Assembly (NCBI RefSeq): GCF_001421745.1
Contig: NZ_LMKW01000009.1
Coordinates: 97,506-161,505 of the forward strand
Direction: 5' to 3'
Origin: Sphingomonas sp. Leaf230
GTDB taxonomy: Bacteria > Pseudomonadota > Alphaproteobacteria > Sphingomonadales > Sphingomonadaceae
Length of the DNA: 64,000 nucleotides
Shown here: positions 26,904 to 35,994 of the stretch, piece after piece
Layout of the letters: each line of letters opens with the position of its first letter
Numbering within the stretch: position 1 is the stretch's first letter
The notes under the pieces: model-generated
The model's input: only the letters and a program-made list of their open reading frames with translations
Database searches by the model: none
What the model was told of the DNA's origin: nothing
Program-made: the position numbers and the translations under genes

Positions 26904-27911
26904 TTATACCTGCAACCCCATCGCGTCCTGCGTCTGCTTCAACACCGGTGCGGCCAGCACGCGCGCTTTCTCCGCACCCGCTTGCAACACCGCCGTCACC
27001 GCACCGCGATCATCCAGCAACCGCACCATCTCGTCACGGATCGGGCCGAGCTTCGCCACCGCAAGATCCGCCAGCGCAGGCTTGAACGCGCCGAAGCCTT
27101 TCCCGCCGAACTCGCCGAGCACCGTTGGGACGTCGCTATCCGCCAGCGCCGCGTAGATCGTCAGCAGGTTACGCGCCTCCGCGCGATCACCCAGTTCCTC
27201 GACCGTCGCGGGCAACACGTCGGGATCGGTCTTCGCCTTGCGGAACTTGTCGGCGATGGTGTCGTCGCTGTCGATCAGCTTGACCACCGACTGCTCCGAC
27301 GGGTTCGACTTCGACATCTTCGCCGACGCATCGCGCAACGACATGATCCGCGGGGCGGCTTTGCTGATCAGCGGGGCGGGGAGCGTGAACAGGTCGACGC
27401 CGTAGTCGCCGTTGAACTTGGTCGCGATGTCGCGCGCGAGCTCCAGATGCTGCTTCTGGTCCTCGCCCACCGGCACGTGCGTCGCGTTGTAGAGCAGCAC
27501 ATCGGCCGCCATCAGCACCGGGTAGTCGTACAGCCCGACGCTCGCGCCCTCGCGGTTCTTGCCCGCCTTGTCCTTGAACTGCGTCATCCGGTTCAACCAT
27601 CCGACGCGCGCGACGGTGTTGAGCAACCACGCCATCTCGCTATGCGCCGGCACGCGCGCTTGGTTGAACAGGATCGACTTCGCCGGATCGATACCCGCGG
27701 CGATCATGGTGGCTGCGACCTCGATCGTGTGCGCCGACAACTCCGCCGGCGCGATCCATTCGGTCGGCGCGTGGAGATCGGCGATGAAGAACATCGACTC
27801 GCCACCCTGCGCCGCCACGTCGTCCTGCAACGTCACCCACTGCTTCACCGCCCCCAGGTAATTGCCGAGATGGAGATTACCGGTGGGCTTGATGCCGGAG
27901 ACGACGCGCAT
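26904..27911 (-). CDS. trpS: Tryptophan--tRNA ligase
   Basis: A 335-residue class I synthetase. The N-terminus reads VVSGIKPTGNLHLGNYLGA with the HIGH-type signature HLGN, and KMSKS is near residue 199. MSLRDASAKMSKSNPS matches the type used by most proteobacteria. ATG 27911 is nine bases from the murJ stop, so it is probably the third gene of a secB-murJ-trpS transcript. A repeat element sits just after the stop. Confidence 0.97.
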   Translation of the reverse strand: MRVVSGIKPTGNLHLGNYLGAVKQWVTLQDDVAAQGGESMFFIADLHAPTEWIAPAELSAHTIEVAATMIAAGIDPAKSILFNQARVPAHSEMAWLLNTVARVGWLNRMTQFKDKAGKNREGASVGLYDYPVLMAADVLLYNATHVPVGEDQKQHLELARDIATKFNGDYGVDLFTLPAPLISKAAPRIMSLRDASAKMSKSNPSEQSVVKLIDSDDTIADKFRKAKTDPDVLPATVEELGDRAEARNLLTIYAALADSDVPTVLGEFGGKGFGAFKPALADLAVAKLGPIRDEMVRLLDDRGAVTAVLQAGAEKARVLAAPVLKQTQDAMGLQV

Positions 27912-27920
27912 GGAAAAACC

Positions 27921-29486
27921 TTACTTGGAACGACGCAGAAGCGTGGAGATGTCGCCCAGCCGGAACGCGCCGGTGAGCAATGTCGCGATCGCATAGACGA
28001 CGCCGCCGGTCGCGACCAGCACCAGCATCGCCCCCCAGCGCTCGACGCTGGTGCCCGTCACGAACGGCTGGAACAGGCTATTCAGGAAATACATCACAAC
28101 GCCCATGATGAGCGCCGCGACGAGCAGCCGCCACGTCCGGCGACGGAGCCGGGCATCCGGCGTGAAATGCCCGCGGCGGACGAGCGTCCGGTACAGCATC
28201 GCGACGTTGACCGTGCTGGCGATCGCGGTGGCAAGCGGCGGGCCCATGTGTCCCAGCGGTTTGATAAAGGCGAGATTGAGGACGAGGTTCACGACCATCG
28301 ACATCGTCGCATAGCGCACCGGCGTGCGTGTATCGGAGCGCGCGTAATAGCCCGGCGTCAGCACCTTCACGAGAATGTACGAGGGCAGGCCTATCGAGAA
28401 GGCGGCGAGCGCCTGCGCGGTCAGCACGCTGTCCTCTAGCGCGAACTTGCCGTGCTGGAACAGTGCACCGACGATTGGCACGCCGCACACGATCAGCGCG
28501 ACGGTTGCGGGGAGGGTGAGGAACAGCGCGAGCTCCATGCCGCGGTTCTGCGTTGCCATCGCCTCCGCATCCTCGCCACGGCCAAGCTGGCGCGAGATCG
28601 TTGGAAGCAACACCGTGCCAAGCCCGATCCCGATCAACCCGAGCGGAAGCTGGTTCAGGCGATCGGCGAAATAGATGTACGAGACCGACCCAGCCGGCAG
28701 CAAAGCGGCGGCGAGTGCAGTCGAGACGACGAGGTTGATCTGCACGGCGCCAGCCCCGGCCGCCGCGGGCCAGATCAGCGACATGAGCTTCTTCACGTCG
28801 GGATTGAGTTGCGGGCGCTTCAGACGGAGCTTTACTCCGGACGCACGACACGCCCAGATCAGCCACAGAAGCTGCAGAGCCCCCGACACCGTCACCGCAA
28901 TAGCCTGGTTGCGCGCGGTCAGCAGCGGCTGATGCTCGTGGAACAGCAGCAACGCCGCGATCAGCGTCGCGTTCAGCAGGATCGGTGCCGCGGCATTGAT
29001 CCAGAACTTGTGCAGCGAATTGAGGATGCCGCCAAGCAGCGACACGAGGCTGATCAGCAGCAGATAGGGCAGGGTGATCCGCGAGAGGTGGACGACATAG
29101 TCGAACCGCTCCGCACTCGCGCCGTTGAACCCGAAGGTCAGCAGCCACGTCATCGGCCACGCCGCGAGTTCGAAGATCGCGGTCATCAGGATCAGCGTCG
29201 GCAACAGCACCGACAGTGCGTCCTCGGCGAACGCGATCCCGTCGGGCAGGCCGCGGCCATCCTTGTCGCCGACCTTCCGATTGAACATCGGGATGAACGC
29301 GGCGGAGAACGCGCCCTCTGCAAAGAGCGCGCGGAACATGTTCGGGAGGCGGAACGCGATCAGGAACGCGTCCGACGCGAAGCCGGCGCCGACGAACCGC
29401 GCGAACAGCGAGTCGCGCACGAGCCCCAGGACCCGGCTGGCAAGCGTCAGCCCGCCGACCGATCCCAGCGCCTTGGTGAGGTTCAT
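27921..29486 (-). CDS. murJ: Lipid II flippase MurJ
   Basis: A 521-residue MOP-superfamily integral membrane protein that moves lipid II across the inner membrane for peptidoglycan synthesis. Fourteen hydrophobic spans can be traced. The conserved N-terminal region has SRVLGLVRDSLFARFVG, DAFLIAFRLPNMFRALFAEGA and FIPMF, including the functionally important Arg residues. A SRQLGRGEDAEA-type loop follows later. It sits between secB and trpS with short spacers. Confidence 0.96.
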   Translation of the reverse strand: MNLTKALGSVGGLTLASRVLGLVRDSLFARFVGAGFASDAFLIAFRLPNMFRALFAEGAFSAAFIPMFNRKVGDKDGRGLPDGIAFAEDALSVLLPTLILMTAIFELAAWPMTWLLTFGFNGASAERFDYVVHLSRITLPYLLLISLVSLLGGILNSLHKFWINAAAPILLNATLIAALLLFHEHQPLLTARNQAIAVTVSGALQLLWLIWACRASGVKLRLKRPQLNPDVKKLMSLIWPAAAGAGAVQINLVVSTALAAALLPAGSVSYIYFADRLNQLPLGLIGIGLGTVLLPTISRQLGRGEDAEAMATQNRGMELALFLTLPATVALIVCGVPIVGALFQHGKFALEDSVLTAQALAAFSIGLPSYILVKVLTPGYYARSDTRTPVRYATMSMVVNLVLNLAFIKPLGHMGPPLATAIASTVNVAMLYRTLVRRGHFTPDARLRRRTWRLLVAALIMGVVMYFLNSLFQPFVTGTSVERWGAMLVLVATGGVVYAIATLLTGAFRLGDISTLLRRSK

Positions 29487-29512
29487 CTAAGCGCGCTCCG
29501 CCCCCGTATCGT

Positions 29513-30025
29513 TCAGGCTTGGCCGAAATCGCCGACGTTAGGCTGGATACCCTGCTGTTCGGACTGCTGCAGGTACAGCTGCGAGAAATCGATCGGCTCG
29601 AGCAGCAGCGGCGGGAAGCCACCGTCACGCACGGCATCCGACAGCACGCGGCGAGCGAACGGGAACAGCAGACGCGGGGCTTCGCCCAGCAGGAACGGCT
29701 GGACATGCTCGGCGGGGATGTTGCGCAGCCCGAACAGGCCCGCGTACGAAAGATCGACGATGAACGCGACTTGCCCCTCGCTCTCGGCGCGGACGTCGAT
29801 CTTCAGCACGACCTCATGCACTTCGTCGCCGACCTGCGCTGCGCCGATGTTGAACTGCACGTCGATCGCCGGCGGGGTCTGGTTCTGGTAAACGGCCGGT
29901 GCGTTCGGGTTCTCGAACGACAAGTCCTTGACGTATTGCGAGATCAGCCCGGCTGCGGGGACCGTGTCTTCACCGTTGGCGAGAGCCTGGTCGGGCATGG
30001 TGAAGCCGTTGTCCTGATCATCCAT
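29513..30025 (-). CDS. secB: Protein-export chaperone SecB
   Basis: A 170-residue tetrameric cytoplasmic chaperone that keeps preproteins unfolded for SecA. ATG 30025 follows AAGGACA. The family segments are QYVKDLSFENPNAP, the Val/Glu-rich core strands and the SYAGLFGLRNIP loop, then LLFPFARRVLSDAVRDGGFPPLLLEPIDF. The extra N-terminal 20 residues and the acidic linker are typical of alphaproteobacterial SecB. It is first in the run to murJ and trpS and divergent from the Tim44-like gene. Confidence 0.96.
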   Translation of the reverse strand: MDDQDNGFTMPDQALANGEDTVPAAGLISQYVKDLSFENPNAPAVYQNQTPPAIDVQFNIGAAQVGDEVHEVVLKIDVRAESEGQVAFIVDLSYAGLFGLRNIPAEHVQPFLLGEAPRLLFPFARRVLSDAVRDGGFPPLLLEPIDFSQLYLQQSEQQGIQPNVGDFGQA

Positions 30026-30166
30026 TCGTCGTGTCCTTAGAGAATAAGCGGAAAATTGGGACCGAAGCGGACCGCTTGCGCGTTCTGTTCGATCGAGGTG
30101 GTGCGAGTAGCAGTGCCGAAGGGGCGTTTCAACGGGCGCGGGTTTGAATAGCTGCGGGTTTGCCCT

Positions 30167-30838
30167 ATGTTGAAGCGAAGATCGGAGGCACGGTTGTTTT
30201 ACGTAGTTCTTCTCGCGATGGTTGCAGGCTTCTTGGCGATGCGACTCTACAGCGTGCTCGGCAAGCGGACGGGGCATGAGCAGCCCCTGCCGCGTGCGGC
30301 CGAGGACCGTCCTGCGCTCGCCGCCGTGCCGCGAACCGTCGAGGCGGTTCCCGATGCGCGCGAAGTCGCCAATCGCAACTTGGAGCCCAAGGCGGAGCCT
30401 GGTCTGCGGGCGATCGTCGCCGGCGAGCCCGGTTTCGATGTCGCGCGCTTTCTAGAAGGTGCGCAGGCCGCGTACCGCATGGTGCTCGAAGCCTTCTGGA
30501 AGGGTGACGAGGACGCGCTGGCCGATCTCGCCGTCGACGATGTCCGCGCGGCGTTCGTCGAGGCGATCGAAGCGCGGCGCGAGGCTGGGGAAGTGCTCGA
30601 CAACCGTCTCGTGTCGATCGAGCGCGCGCTGATCGCGGATGCAACTCTTACGGGACGCGAGGCGCGTATCACAGTCCGGTTCGACGCGGACATCGCGGCC
30701 GTCACGCGGGATGCGGAGGGCAATGTCCTCGCTGGGTCGTTGACCGACGCGGTTGAGACGCACGACGTCTGGACGTTCGCTCGGACGCTCAAGAGCAGCG
30801 ATCCGAACTGGAAGCTTGCGGACACCGACGAAGCCTGA
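30167..30838 (+). CDS. Tim44-domain (TimA-type) membrane-anchored protein
   Basis: A 223-residue protein with one N-terminal span (about 11-30) and a C-terminal Tim44/MBA1-like domain (about 85-215). This domain carries FLEGAQAAYRMVLEAFWKGD, the AF-EAIEARR segment and a WTFARTLKSSDPNWKLAD end. Alphaproteobacterial homologues are relatives of the mitochondrial import subunit Tim44. It begins 141 bases from divergent secB and overlaps mltA (TGATG). The secB / tim44 / mltA / smr layout is conserved in the group. The exact export role is inferred. Confidence 0.88.
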   Translation: MLKRRSEARLFYVVLLAMVAGFLAMRLYSVLGKRTGHEQPLPRAAEDRPALAAVPRTVEAVPDAREVANRNLEPKAEPGLRAIVAGEPGFDVARFLEGAQAAYRMVLEAFWKGDEDALADLAVDDVRAAFVEAIEARREAGEVLDNRLVSIERALIADATLTGREARITVRFDADIAAVTRDAEGNVLAGSLTDAVETHDVWTFARTLKSSDPNWKLADTDEA

Positions 30839-32211
30839 TGGGTCGGGGCATGGGGGGAAGGCTCGGCGGTCTCGGACTGCCGATGCTGATGGCGACGCTG
30901 TTGAGCGCGTGTGTCGGTGGTGTCGAACCGCCACGATCGGGTCCGCCACCGGTGGACAGGACAGACGAGCGGTCGGATGATCGATCAAACGAACCCGTTC
31001 GCGTGCATCCGTCGCGCGATACCGGTGCATCCCCTAACATTCGCGGGATTCAGTCGCCCGCCCGGATTGTCGGTGCGGTACCAATGCTCGCATCGCCGGT
31101 CGTCCCGGCGGTCGAACCTGTGAATGCCGCCGCTGCGGGCGTGATCGCCGGTCCACCGATTGCGAGCCTTCCGATCGACGATGCGCAGGCGCAAGCGGCG
31201 TTCGCGGCGTTCGTCACGAGTTGTCCGTCGCTGGTGCGTCGTAACGACACGTCCGGGCTGACGCGCGGCGCGGATTGGCAGCCGGCCTGTACCGCAGCGG
31301 CATCGACCGATCGCCGCAATGCTCGGACGTTCTTCGCGCAATGGTTCGAGGCCGCGCAGATCGGCGACGGCAAGGCGTTCGCGACGGGATATTACGAGCC
31401 CGAGATCGCTGGCTCGCTGGAGCGGCGTGACGGCTATGCGCCTATCTATGCACGTCCGAACGACCTTATCGACGTCGATCTCGGCACATTCTCGACCAGT
31501 CTCAAGGGCAAGAAGATTCGCGGTCGCGTCGATCGCAGTAACCTTGTGCCCTATTACGACCGTACTGCGATCGAGCAGGGCGCGATCTCCGGGCGTGCGC
31601 CGATCCTCGCCTGGGCGCGCGATCCGGTCGAGCTGTTCTTCCTACAGATCCAGGGTTCGGGACGGCTGCGGTTGCCTGACGGCGAGATACTCCGGATCGG
31701 CTATGCGACGCAGAACGGTCGCGACTATACCGGTATCGGCGCGCTGATGAAGTCGCGCGGGTTGCTCCAGGCGGGCCAGACCTCGATGCAGGGCATCGTC
31801 GCATGGCTCCACGCGCATCCGGCCGAGGGGCAGGCGATCATGCGCGAGAACAAGAGCTTCGTGTTCTTCCGCGAACTCGAGGGCGCATCTCTGGGGGCAC
31901 TCGGCTTGCCGGTCACCGGTCAGGTGAGTGCGGCCGCCGACGTCAAGTTCGTGCCGCTCGGCGCGCCGGTGTTCCTGTCGCTCGACCGGCAGGACGCGAG
32001 CGGCTTGTGGATTGCGCAGGATACCGGCGGCGCGATCAAGGGCAGCAATCGTTTCGACACGTTCTGGGGTGCTGGCGCGGCCGCCGAAGCGACCGCCGGC
32101 GGCATGGCCGGACGCGGCACCGCGTACCTGCTTCTGCCGATCGGCACCGTGGCGCGCCTGAACGGCCAAGCGAATGGGGCGCGATATGGCGGGCCGTCCG
32201 CTCAACCCTGA
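30838..32211 (+). CDS. mltA: Membrane-bound lytic murein transglycosylase A
   Basis: A 457-residue outer-membrane lipoprotein that cleaves glycan strands to 1,6-anhydro-muropeptides. The signal ends in a LLSAC lipobox (Cys about residue 22), followed by a Pro/Arg-rich disordered stretch to about 110. The MltA core has FATGYYEPEIAGS, YARPNDLIDVDLG and FFLQIQGSGRL. The C-terminal 3D domain ends QDTGGAIKGSNRFDTFWGAG with catalytic Asp residues. The start codon overlaps the tim44-like stop. Confidence 0.95.
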   Translation: MGRGMGGRLGGLGLPMLMATLLSACVGGVEPPRSGPPPVDRTDERSDDRSNEPVRVHPSRDTGASPNIRGIQSPARIVGAVPMLASPVVPAVEPVNAAAAGVIAGPPIASLPIDDAQAQAAFAAFVTSCPSLVRRNDTSGLTRGADWQPACTAAASTDRRNARTFFAQWFEAAQIGDGKAFATGYYEPEIAGSLERRDGYAPIYARPNDLIDVDLGTFSTSLKGKKIRGRVDRSNLVPYYDRTAIEQGAISGRAPILAWARDPVELFFLQIQGSGRLRLPDGEILRIGYATQNGRDYTGIGALMKSRGLLQAGQTSMQGIVAWLHAHPAEGQAIMRENKSFVFFRELEGASLGALGLPVTGQVSAAADVKFVPLGAPVFLSLDRQDASGLWIAQDTGGAIKGSNRFDTFWGAGAAAEATAGGMAGRGTAYLLLPIGTVARLNGQANGARYGGPSAQP

Positions 32212-32812
32212 TGAGGCGCAGCTCTGGGCGCGCGTGATGGCGAGCGTGCGTCCGATGCGTGCGGTCGCCGTGCGGATCCCGGAGCGCGCGCCGCCGCTGC
32301 CGCCTCCACCCAAGCCGATCATCGGTCCCAACGGCAAGATCGTGCCCGCACCGCCTGCGCCGATGGGGCGGGTAAAGCCGCTCGTCCGTACTGTGGTCAC
32401 GCCGTACGCGGCGCGGGCGGGGGCCAAGCCCGTGGTCGCCCGGCCTGTAGCCAAACCGATCACGGCCAACACGCTGGATGGCGGCTGGGACAAGAGGCTC
32501 ACGCGGGGTGTGGTGAGTCCCGACAGCTCGATCGACCTGCACGGCCACACGCTGGCGTCTGCCCATGCGCTGCTCGACGTTGGCCTGGGCCGGGCGATCG
32601 CGCGCGGCGACCGCGTATTGCTGCTGGTGACGGGCAAGCCGCCCCGCCCCGAAAGCGAACGCCCGCACGCGAGAGGCGCCATCCGGTCCGCAGTCGCCGA
32701 CTGGCTGGCCGGCTCGCGACATGCCGACTCGATCGCTGCGGTACGTGGCGCGCATCCGCGACACGGCGGGCAGGGCGCGCTCTACATCGTCCTAAGGCGC
32801 GGACGGGACTAG
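32186..32812 (+). CDS. Smr/MutS2-type endonuclease-domain protein
   Basis: A protein of about 208 residues, starting at the ATG that gives MAGRPLNPDEAQLW. It overlaps mltA by 26 bases. A long Pro/Lys/Val-rich linker (about 25-105) precedes the C-terminal Smr domain. That domain has LDLHG-type SSIDLHGHTLASAHALLD, LLLVTGKP and the final RGAHPRHGGQGALYIVLRR strand. Smr domains act as nucleases on structured nucleic acids or on mRNA in stalled ribosomes. The role here is not known. Last gene of the tim44-mltA-smr run. Confidence 0.9.
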   Translation: MAGRPLNPDEAQLWARVMASVRPMRAVAVRIPERAPPLPPPPKPIIGPNGKIVPAPPAPMGRVKPLVRTVVTPYAARAGAKPVVARPVAKPITANTLDGGWDKRLTRGVVSPDSSIDLHGHTLASAHALLDVGLGRAIARGDRVLLLVTGKPPRPESERPHARGAIRSAVADWLAGSRHADSIAAVRGAHPRHGGQGALYIVLRRGRD

Positions 32813-32923
32813 CTCTGGGTTTGGATTCGTGAGGTCCGGCCCTAACGATTGTTACCTCAGTTTGGTAATTGTAGGCTGATCGCAAGGCCGGTGAGTTTGA
32901 GCACATCGCAGCACATCTACTTC

Positions 32924-33029
32924 CCCCCTCCCTGAAAGGGAGGGGCAGGGGGTGGGTAGGCTTCCACGATTGCGTACCGTGCGGCTCAAGCGGGCCCACC
33001 CGCCCCAACTACTCCCTTCCAGTGAGGGG
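32924..33029. repeat. Paired-palindrome element, R2 type, copy 2
   Basis: A complete R2 unit (CCCTCCCTGAAAGGGAGGGG then CAGGGGGTGGGTAGG) and a degenerate inverted unit face each other across about 35 bases. The total is about 106 bases, ending a few bases before the dapE stop. Architecture and position, right after a minus-strand gene, repeat those of copy 1. Confidence 0.75.
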
Positions 33030-33031
33030 CG

Positions 33032-34147
33032 CTAGTCGAGCGCCCGCGAGATCACATTCGCATAGATATCCGTCAGCGTCCGCAAGTCCTCGACCGCGAC
33101 GGCCTCATCGACCTTGTGCATCGTCGCATTGATCAACCCGAATTCCACCACCGGGCAAAGCTTCGACAGGAAGCGCGCGTCAGACGTGCCCCCGGTGGTC
33201 GACAGTTCCGGGGTGACCCCGGTCGCGCCCACGATGGCGTCCGACAACAGCGTCGAGAACGCACCCGGCTCGGTAAGAAACGCTTCGCCCGACACCTTGC
33301 CCGTCACCACCACGCCGGGCGCATGACGCTCGGCGATCGCGCGGATATGCTCGATCAGGTCCGCCCCGCGGTGGCGATCGTTGAACCGGATGCTCAACCG
33401 CGCGGAAGCCTTGGCGGGAATGACGTTGTGCGCCGGGTTGCCGACGGTGATGTCGGTAACCTCTATGTTGGACGGCTGGAACCAGTCGGTGCCCTCGTCC
33501 AACACCACGCCTTCGATCTCCGCAAGGATGGCGATCAACCGGGGGATCGGATTGTCGGCGAGATGGGGGTAGGCGACATGTCCCTGACGCCCCGGCACCT
33601 CGATCCAGATATTGACCGAACCGCGCCGCCCGATCTTCACCATGTCGCCCAGCCGCGCGGTCGAGGTCGGTTCACCCACCAGACACAGGTCGGGCACGAC
33701 GCCCCGCGACGCCATCCGCTCCATCAGCGCGACGGTGCCGTACGTCGCGGGTCCCTCTTCATCACCAGTGATGATGAGCGAGAGCGTTCTGGCATCGCTC
33801 CGGCTCGCGGCGGCCACGAAGGCTGCGACTGCACCCTTCATGTCGACCGCGCCGCGTCCGTAGAGCAGTCCGTCGCGAATCTCGCCGGACCAGGGCGACC
33901 CGGTCCAACCTCCGCCAGGGGGGACGACGTCCACGTGGCCGGCAAACGCCAGATGCCGCGGTCCATCGCCGCGCACGGCCAGCAGATTCTCGACCGGGCC
34001 GTCGGGCGCTTCGCCGACCGTGAACCGATCGACCGCAAATCCCAGTGGGACCAGCGCCGTCTCCAGCACATCGAACACCGCGCCCCGCGCAGGCGTGACG
34101 CTATCCGCGCGGAGCAACGCCTGGGTTAGCGCGACCGGGTCGATCAT
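33032..34147 (-). CDS. dapE: Succinyl-diaminopimelate desuccinylase
   Basis: A 371-residue di-zinc M20 peptidase-fold enzyme releasing LL-diaminopimelate from its N-succinyl form, for lysine and peptidoglycan. GHVDVVPPG supplies the first ligand and catalytic Asp, YGRGAVDMKG the bridging Asp, DEEGPATYGT the base Glu, GEPTSTARLGD the next ligand, and EFGLINATMHKVDE the last His. ATG 34147 overlaps the GST stop by four bases. The extended upstream frame has no family similarity. Confidence 0.95.
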   Translation of the reverse strand: MIDPVALTQALLRADSVTPARGAVFDVLETALVPLGFAVDRFTVGEAPDGPVENLLAVRGDGPRHLAFAGHVDVVPPGGGWTGSPWSGEIRDGLLYGRGAVDMKGAVAAFVAAASRSDARTLSLIITGDEEGPATYGTVALMERMASRGVVPDLCLVGEPTSTARLGDMVKIGRRGSVNIWIEVPGRQGHVAYPHLADNPIPRLIAILAEIEGVVLDEGTDWFQPSNIEVTDITVGNPAHNVIPAKASARLSIRFNDRHRGADLIEHIRAIAERHAPGVVVTGKVSGEAFLTEPGAFSTLLSDAIVGATGVTPELSTTGGTSDARFLSKLCPVVEFGLINATMHKVDEAVAVEDLRTLTDIYANVISRALD

Positions 34148-34815
34148 GCGGTCGCGGGCACCGGCTGCTCGAATTGTTCGAGGACCCATTCCTCTTCCTG
34201 CGCCGCCGCGATCCAGTCCTGCATGAACGGATGCTCGAACATCGCCTGCATATACCCGGCCGCAAACCGCGCGATCGGCAGCTGGTACGTGACGATCCTC
34301 GTCACCAACGGCGCAAACATGATGTCCGCCGCACCGAACTGGCCGAACAGAAAATTGCCGCCGCCACCGAATCGTGCGCGAGCCTGTGCCCAGATCTCCA
34401 TGACCCGCTGCAGCTCGAGAAGCACGTCGTCGTCCGGCGTGCTTGCCGGAAACACTTGGCGCACGTTCATGCTGTGCTTGCGACGCAGCGCGGCAAAGCT
34501 CGAATGCATCTCGGCTGCCATCGACCGCGCCATCGCGCGCGCGGCATTATCCTTGGGCCAGAAGCGTTCGCGCCCGACCTTGTCGGCGAGATAGTCGACG
34601 ATCGCCAGACTGTCCCATACCACCGCGTCGCCGTCCCACAGGATCGGCACCTTGCCCGACGACGGCGCGAACTCGTCACCCGAACGGCGCTTTTCCCAGT
34701 CCGAGTCGTACATCGGCACGACCACCTCCTCGAACGGAAGCCCGGATTGTTTGCAGGCGAGCCAGCCGCGAAGCGACCAGGACGAATAGGCCTTGTTGCC
34801 GATGATCAGTTTCAT
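34144..34815 (-). CDS. Glutathione S-transferase family protein
   Basis: A 223-residue soluble protein. The N-terminal thioredoxin-like domain (about 1-80) begins KLIIGNKAYSSWSLRGWLA, where the Ser residues occupy the catalytic position, and has the cis-Pro motif GKVPIL and WDSLAI. The helical C-terminal domain follows. It resembles the YfcF/YliJ-like group with unclear substrates. ATG 34815 is preferred to an upstream frame with no similarity. Coupled to dapE by an ATGA overlap and 10 bases from the PAP2 gene, so the three may share a transcript. Confidence 0.88.
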   Translation of the reverse strand: MKLIIGNKAYSSWSLRGWLACKQSGLPFEEVVVPMYDSDWEKRRSGDEFAPSSGKVPILWDGDAVVWDSLAIVDYLADKVGRERFWPKDNAARAMARSMAAEMHSSFAALRRKHSMNVRQVFPASTPDDDVLLELQRVMEIWAQARARFGGGGNFLFGQFGAADIMFAPLVTRIVTYQLPIARFAAGYMQAMFEHPFMQDWIAAAQEEEWVLEQFEQPVPATA

Positions 34816-34825
34816 GAGCGTTGGA

Positions 34826-35842
34826 CTAGCGGGGCAGGCGGGCCGCGGCAACGTGGTTGGCAACGGGCTGGCGCGCGATGCTACGCGGCATGAGACGGTG
34901 CAGCGTCGCGATCGCAGCCAACGCGACGATCGTGCCGAGCAGGATGTCGATCAGGTAATGCGTGCCCTCGACGGGTGTCGCCAACAGCATTGCCGCATTA
35001 AGGGCGAGCACCGGCCAGCGCAGCCGCGGCATGCGCCACGCCGCATTGATGTAGAGCGTTGCGGCGGCGGCATGGAAGCTCGGTGCCGATACGATGCCGC
35101 GCAGATGGCCGAGGTCGACCACCCGCACGCTGTGATCGCGGAGTGCAGGTATCAGCCCATGCTGCCATTGCTCGCTCTCGGGCATATAAGCGATTGGTTG
35201 ATGCCACAGATACGAGAACGGACCGATCGCCGGCATGAAGGCGTAGAGAATCAACGTGCCGACTGCAGTAAGCCAGAATGTCGCGAGGAAACGGTGCGCC
35301 GCCACCCGGTCGCCGGTCAACGCGAAGGTAGCGAACAGGATCGCGGGCGTCAGGTAGATGCTGCGATACGCAGCCAGACCAAGCGTTTGCAGGATCGGCG
35401 TTGCGGCGACAAGTCGATACCAGGCGAGCCAGTCGAAATGCAGCAGGGCGTCGATCCGTTGGAGTGCTGCATCGTGAAACCCATGCGTCAGCGCCGCGAC
35501 CGGATAGCTCGCCACCGCGCCCATCAGTGCCAGCATGGTGAAGACGCCGTAATATTCTGCGCAGTCAGCGACCGCGCGCGCATGACGCCAGGGGCGGTCG
35601 CGAAGGCCGAAGCGCAACGCCAGCAGGACGACGCCGCTTACGTAGAATGGCATGTTGTCGGCGTCGTACGGATCGATCGATAGGCCGGCGACGTGCATCA
35701 TCACGGTCAACATCGCTAGGCTGAGGATCATCCCACCTCCGATCCACCATCCATAATCGGGCACGCTATCGTGTGCGGGCAGCGCCCCGCGGTGGATGTC
35801 AGCGGGCAGCCGCGGGGTAGTTGCAATCGAAACGTCATTCAT
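34826..35842 (-). CDS. PAP2-superfamily membrane phosphatase/phosphotransferase, Aur1-like
   Basis: A 338-residue inner-membrane protein with about eight spans. The C-terminal half carries the PAP2 catalytic pieces of the Aur1/inositolphosphotransferase branch: a SAPSFHAAAATLY motif with the first His, then EGTHYLIDILLG with the second His and Asp. The classic first KxxxxxxRP motif is not obvious, as is usual for this branch. Such enzymes transfer or remove phosphorylated head groups from lipids, and sphingomonads make sphingolipids. Substrate is inferred only. It heads a likely PAP2-GST-dapE run. Confidence 0.82.
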   Translation of the reverse strand: MNDVSIATTPRLPADIHRGALPAHDSVPDYGWWIGGGMILSLAMLTVMMHVAGLSIDPYDADNMPFYVSGVVLLALRFGLRDRPWRHARAVADCAEYYGVFTMLALMGAVASYPVAALTHGFHDAALQRIDALLHFDWLAWYRLVAATPILQTLGLAAYRSIYLTPAILFATFALTGDRVAAHRFLATFWLTAVGTLILYAFMPAIGPFSYLWHQPIAYMPESEQWQHGLIPALRDHSVRVVDLGHLRGIVSAPSFHAAAATLYINAAWRMPRLRWPVLALNAAMLLATPVEGTHYLIDILLGTIVALAAIATLHRLMPRSIARQPVANHVAAARLPR

Positions 35843-35928
35843 GGTCGGCGAACGCGTATCACATACGGGGGAACAAGCGACCTTCGTCGGCTGGATCGGC
35901 TTTCGCTTGGCTGAACGGTAACGAACGA

Positions 35929-35959
35929 CGAGCGTCGCCCTGCCGTAGGACGACGCTCG
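35929..35959 (-). terminator. Hairpin after the S41 protease gene
   Basis: Nine-base arms CGAGCGTCG and CGACGCTCG with a 13-base loop lie 36 bases after the minus-strand stop at 35995. Read on the minus strand they are followed by a mixed GTTCGTT stretch and no clean T-run. Confidence 0.45.
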
Positions 35960-35994
35960 CTATAGCCGCGGTTTCACGGTCTCGGTCGCCGGCT

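Noticed and set aside
26823..28439. 538-codon plus-strand frame opposite trpS and murJ
   Set aside because: It spans two genes and a repeat element on the other strand; a random antisense frame.
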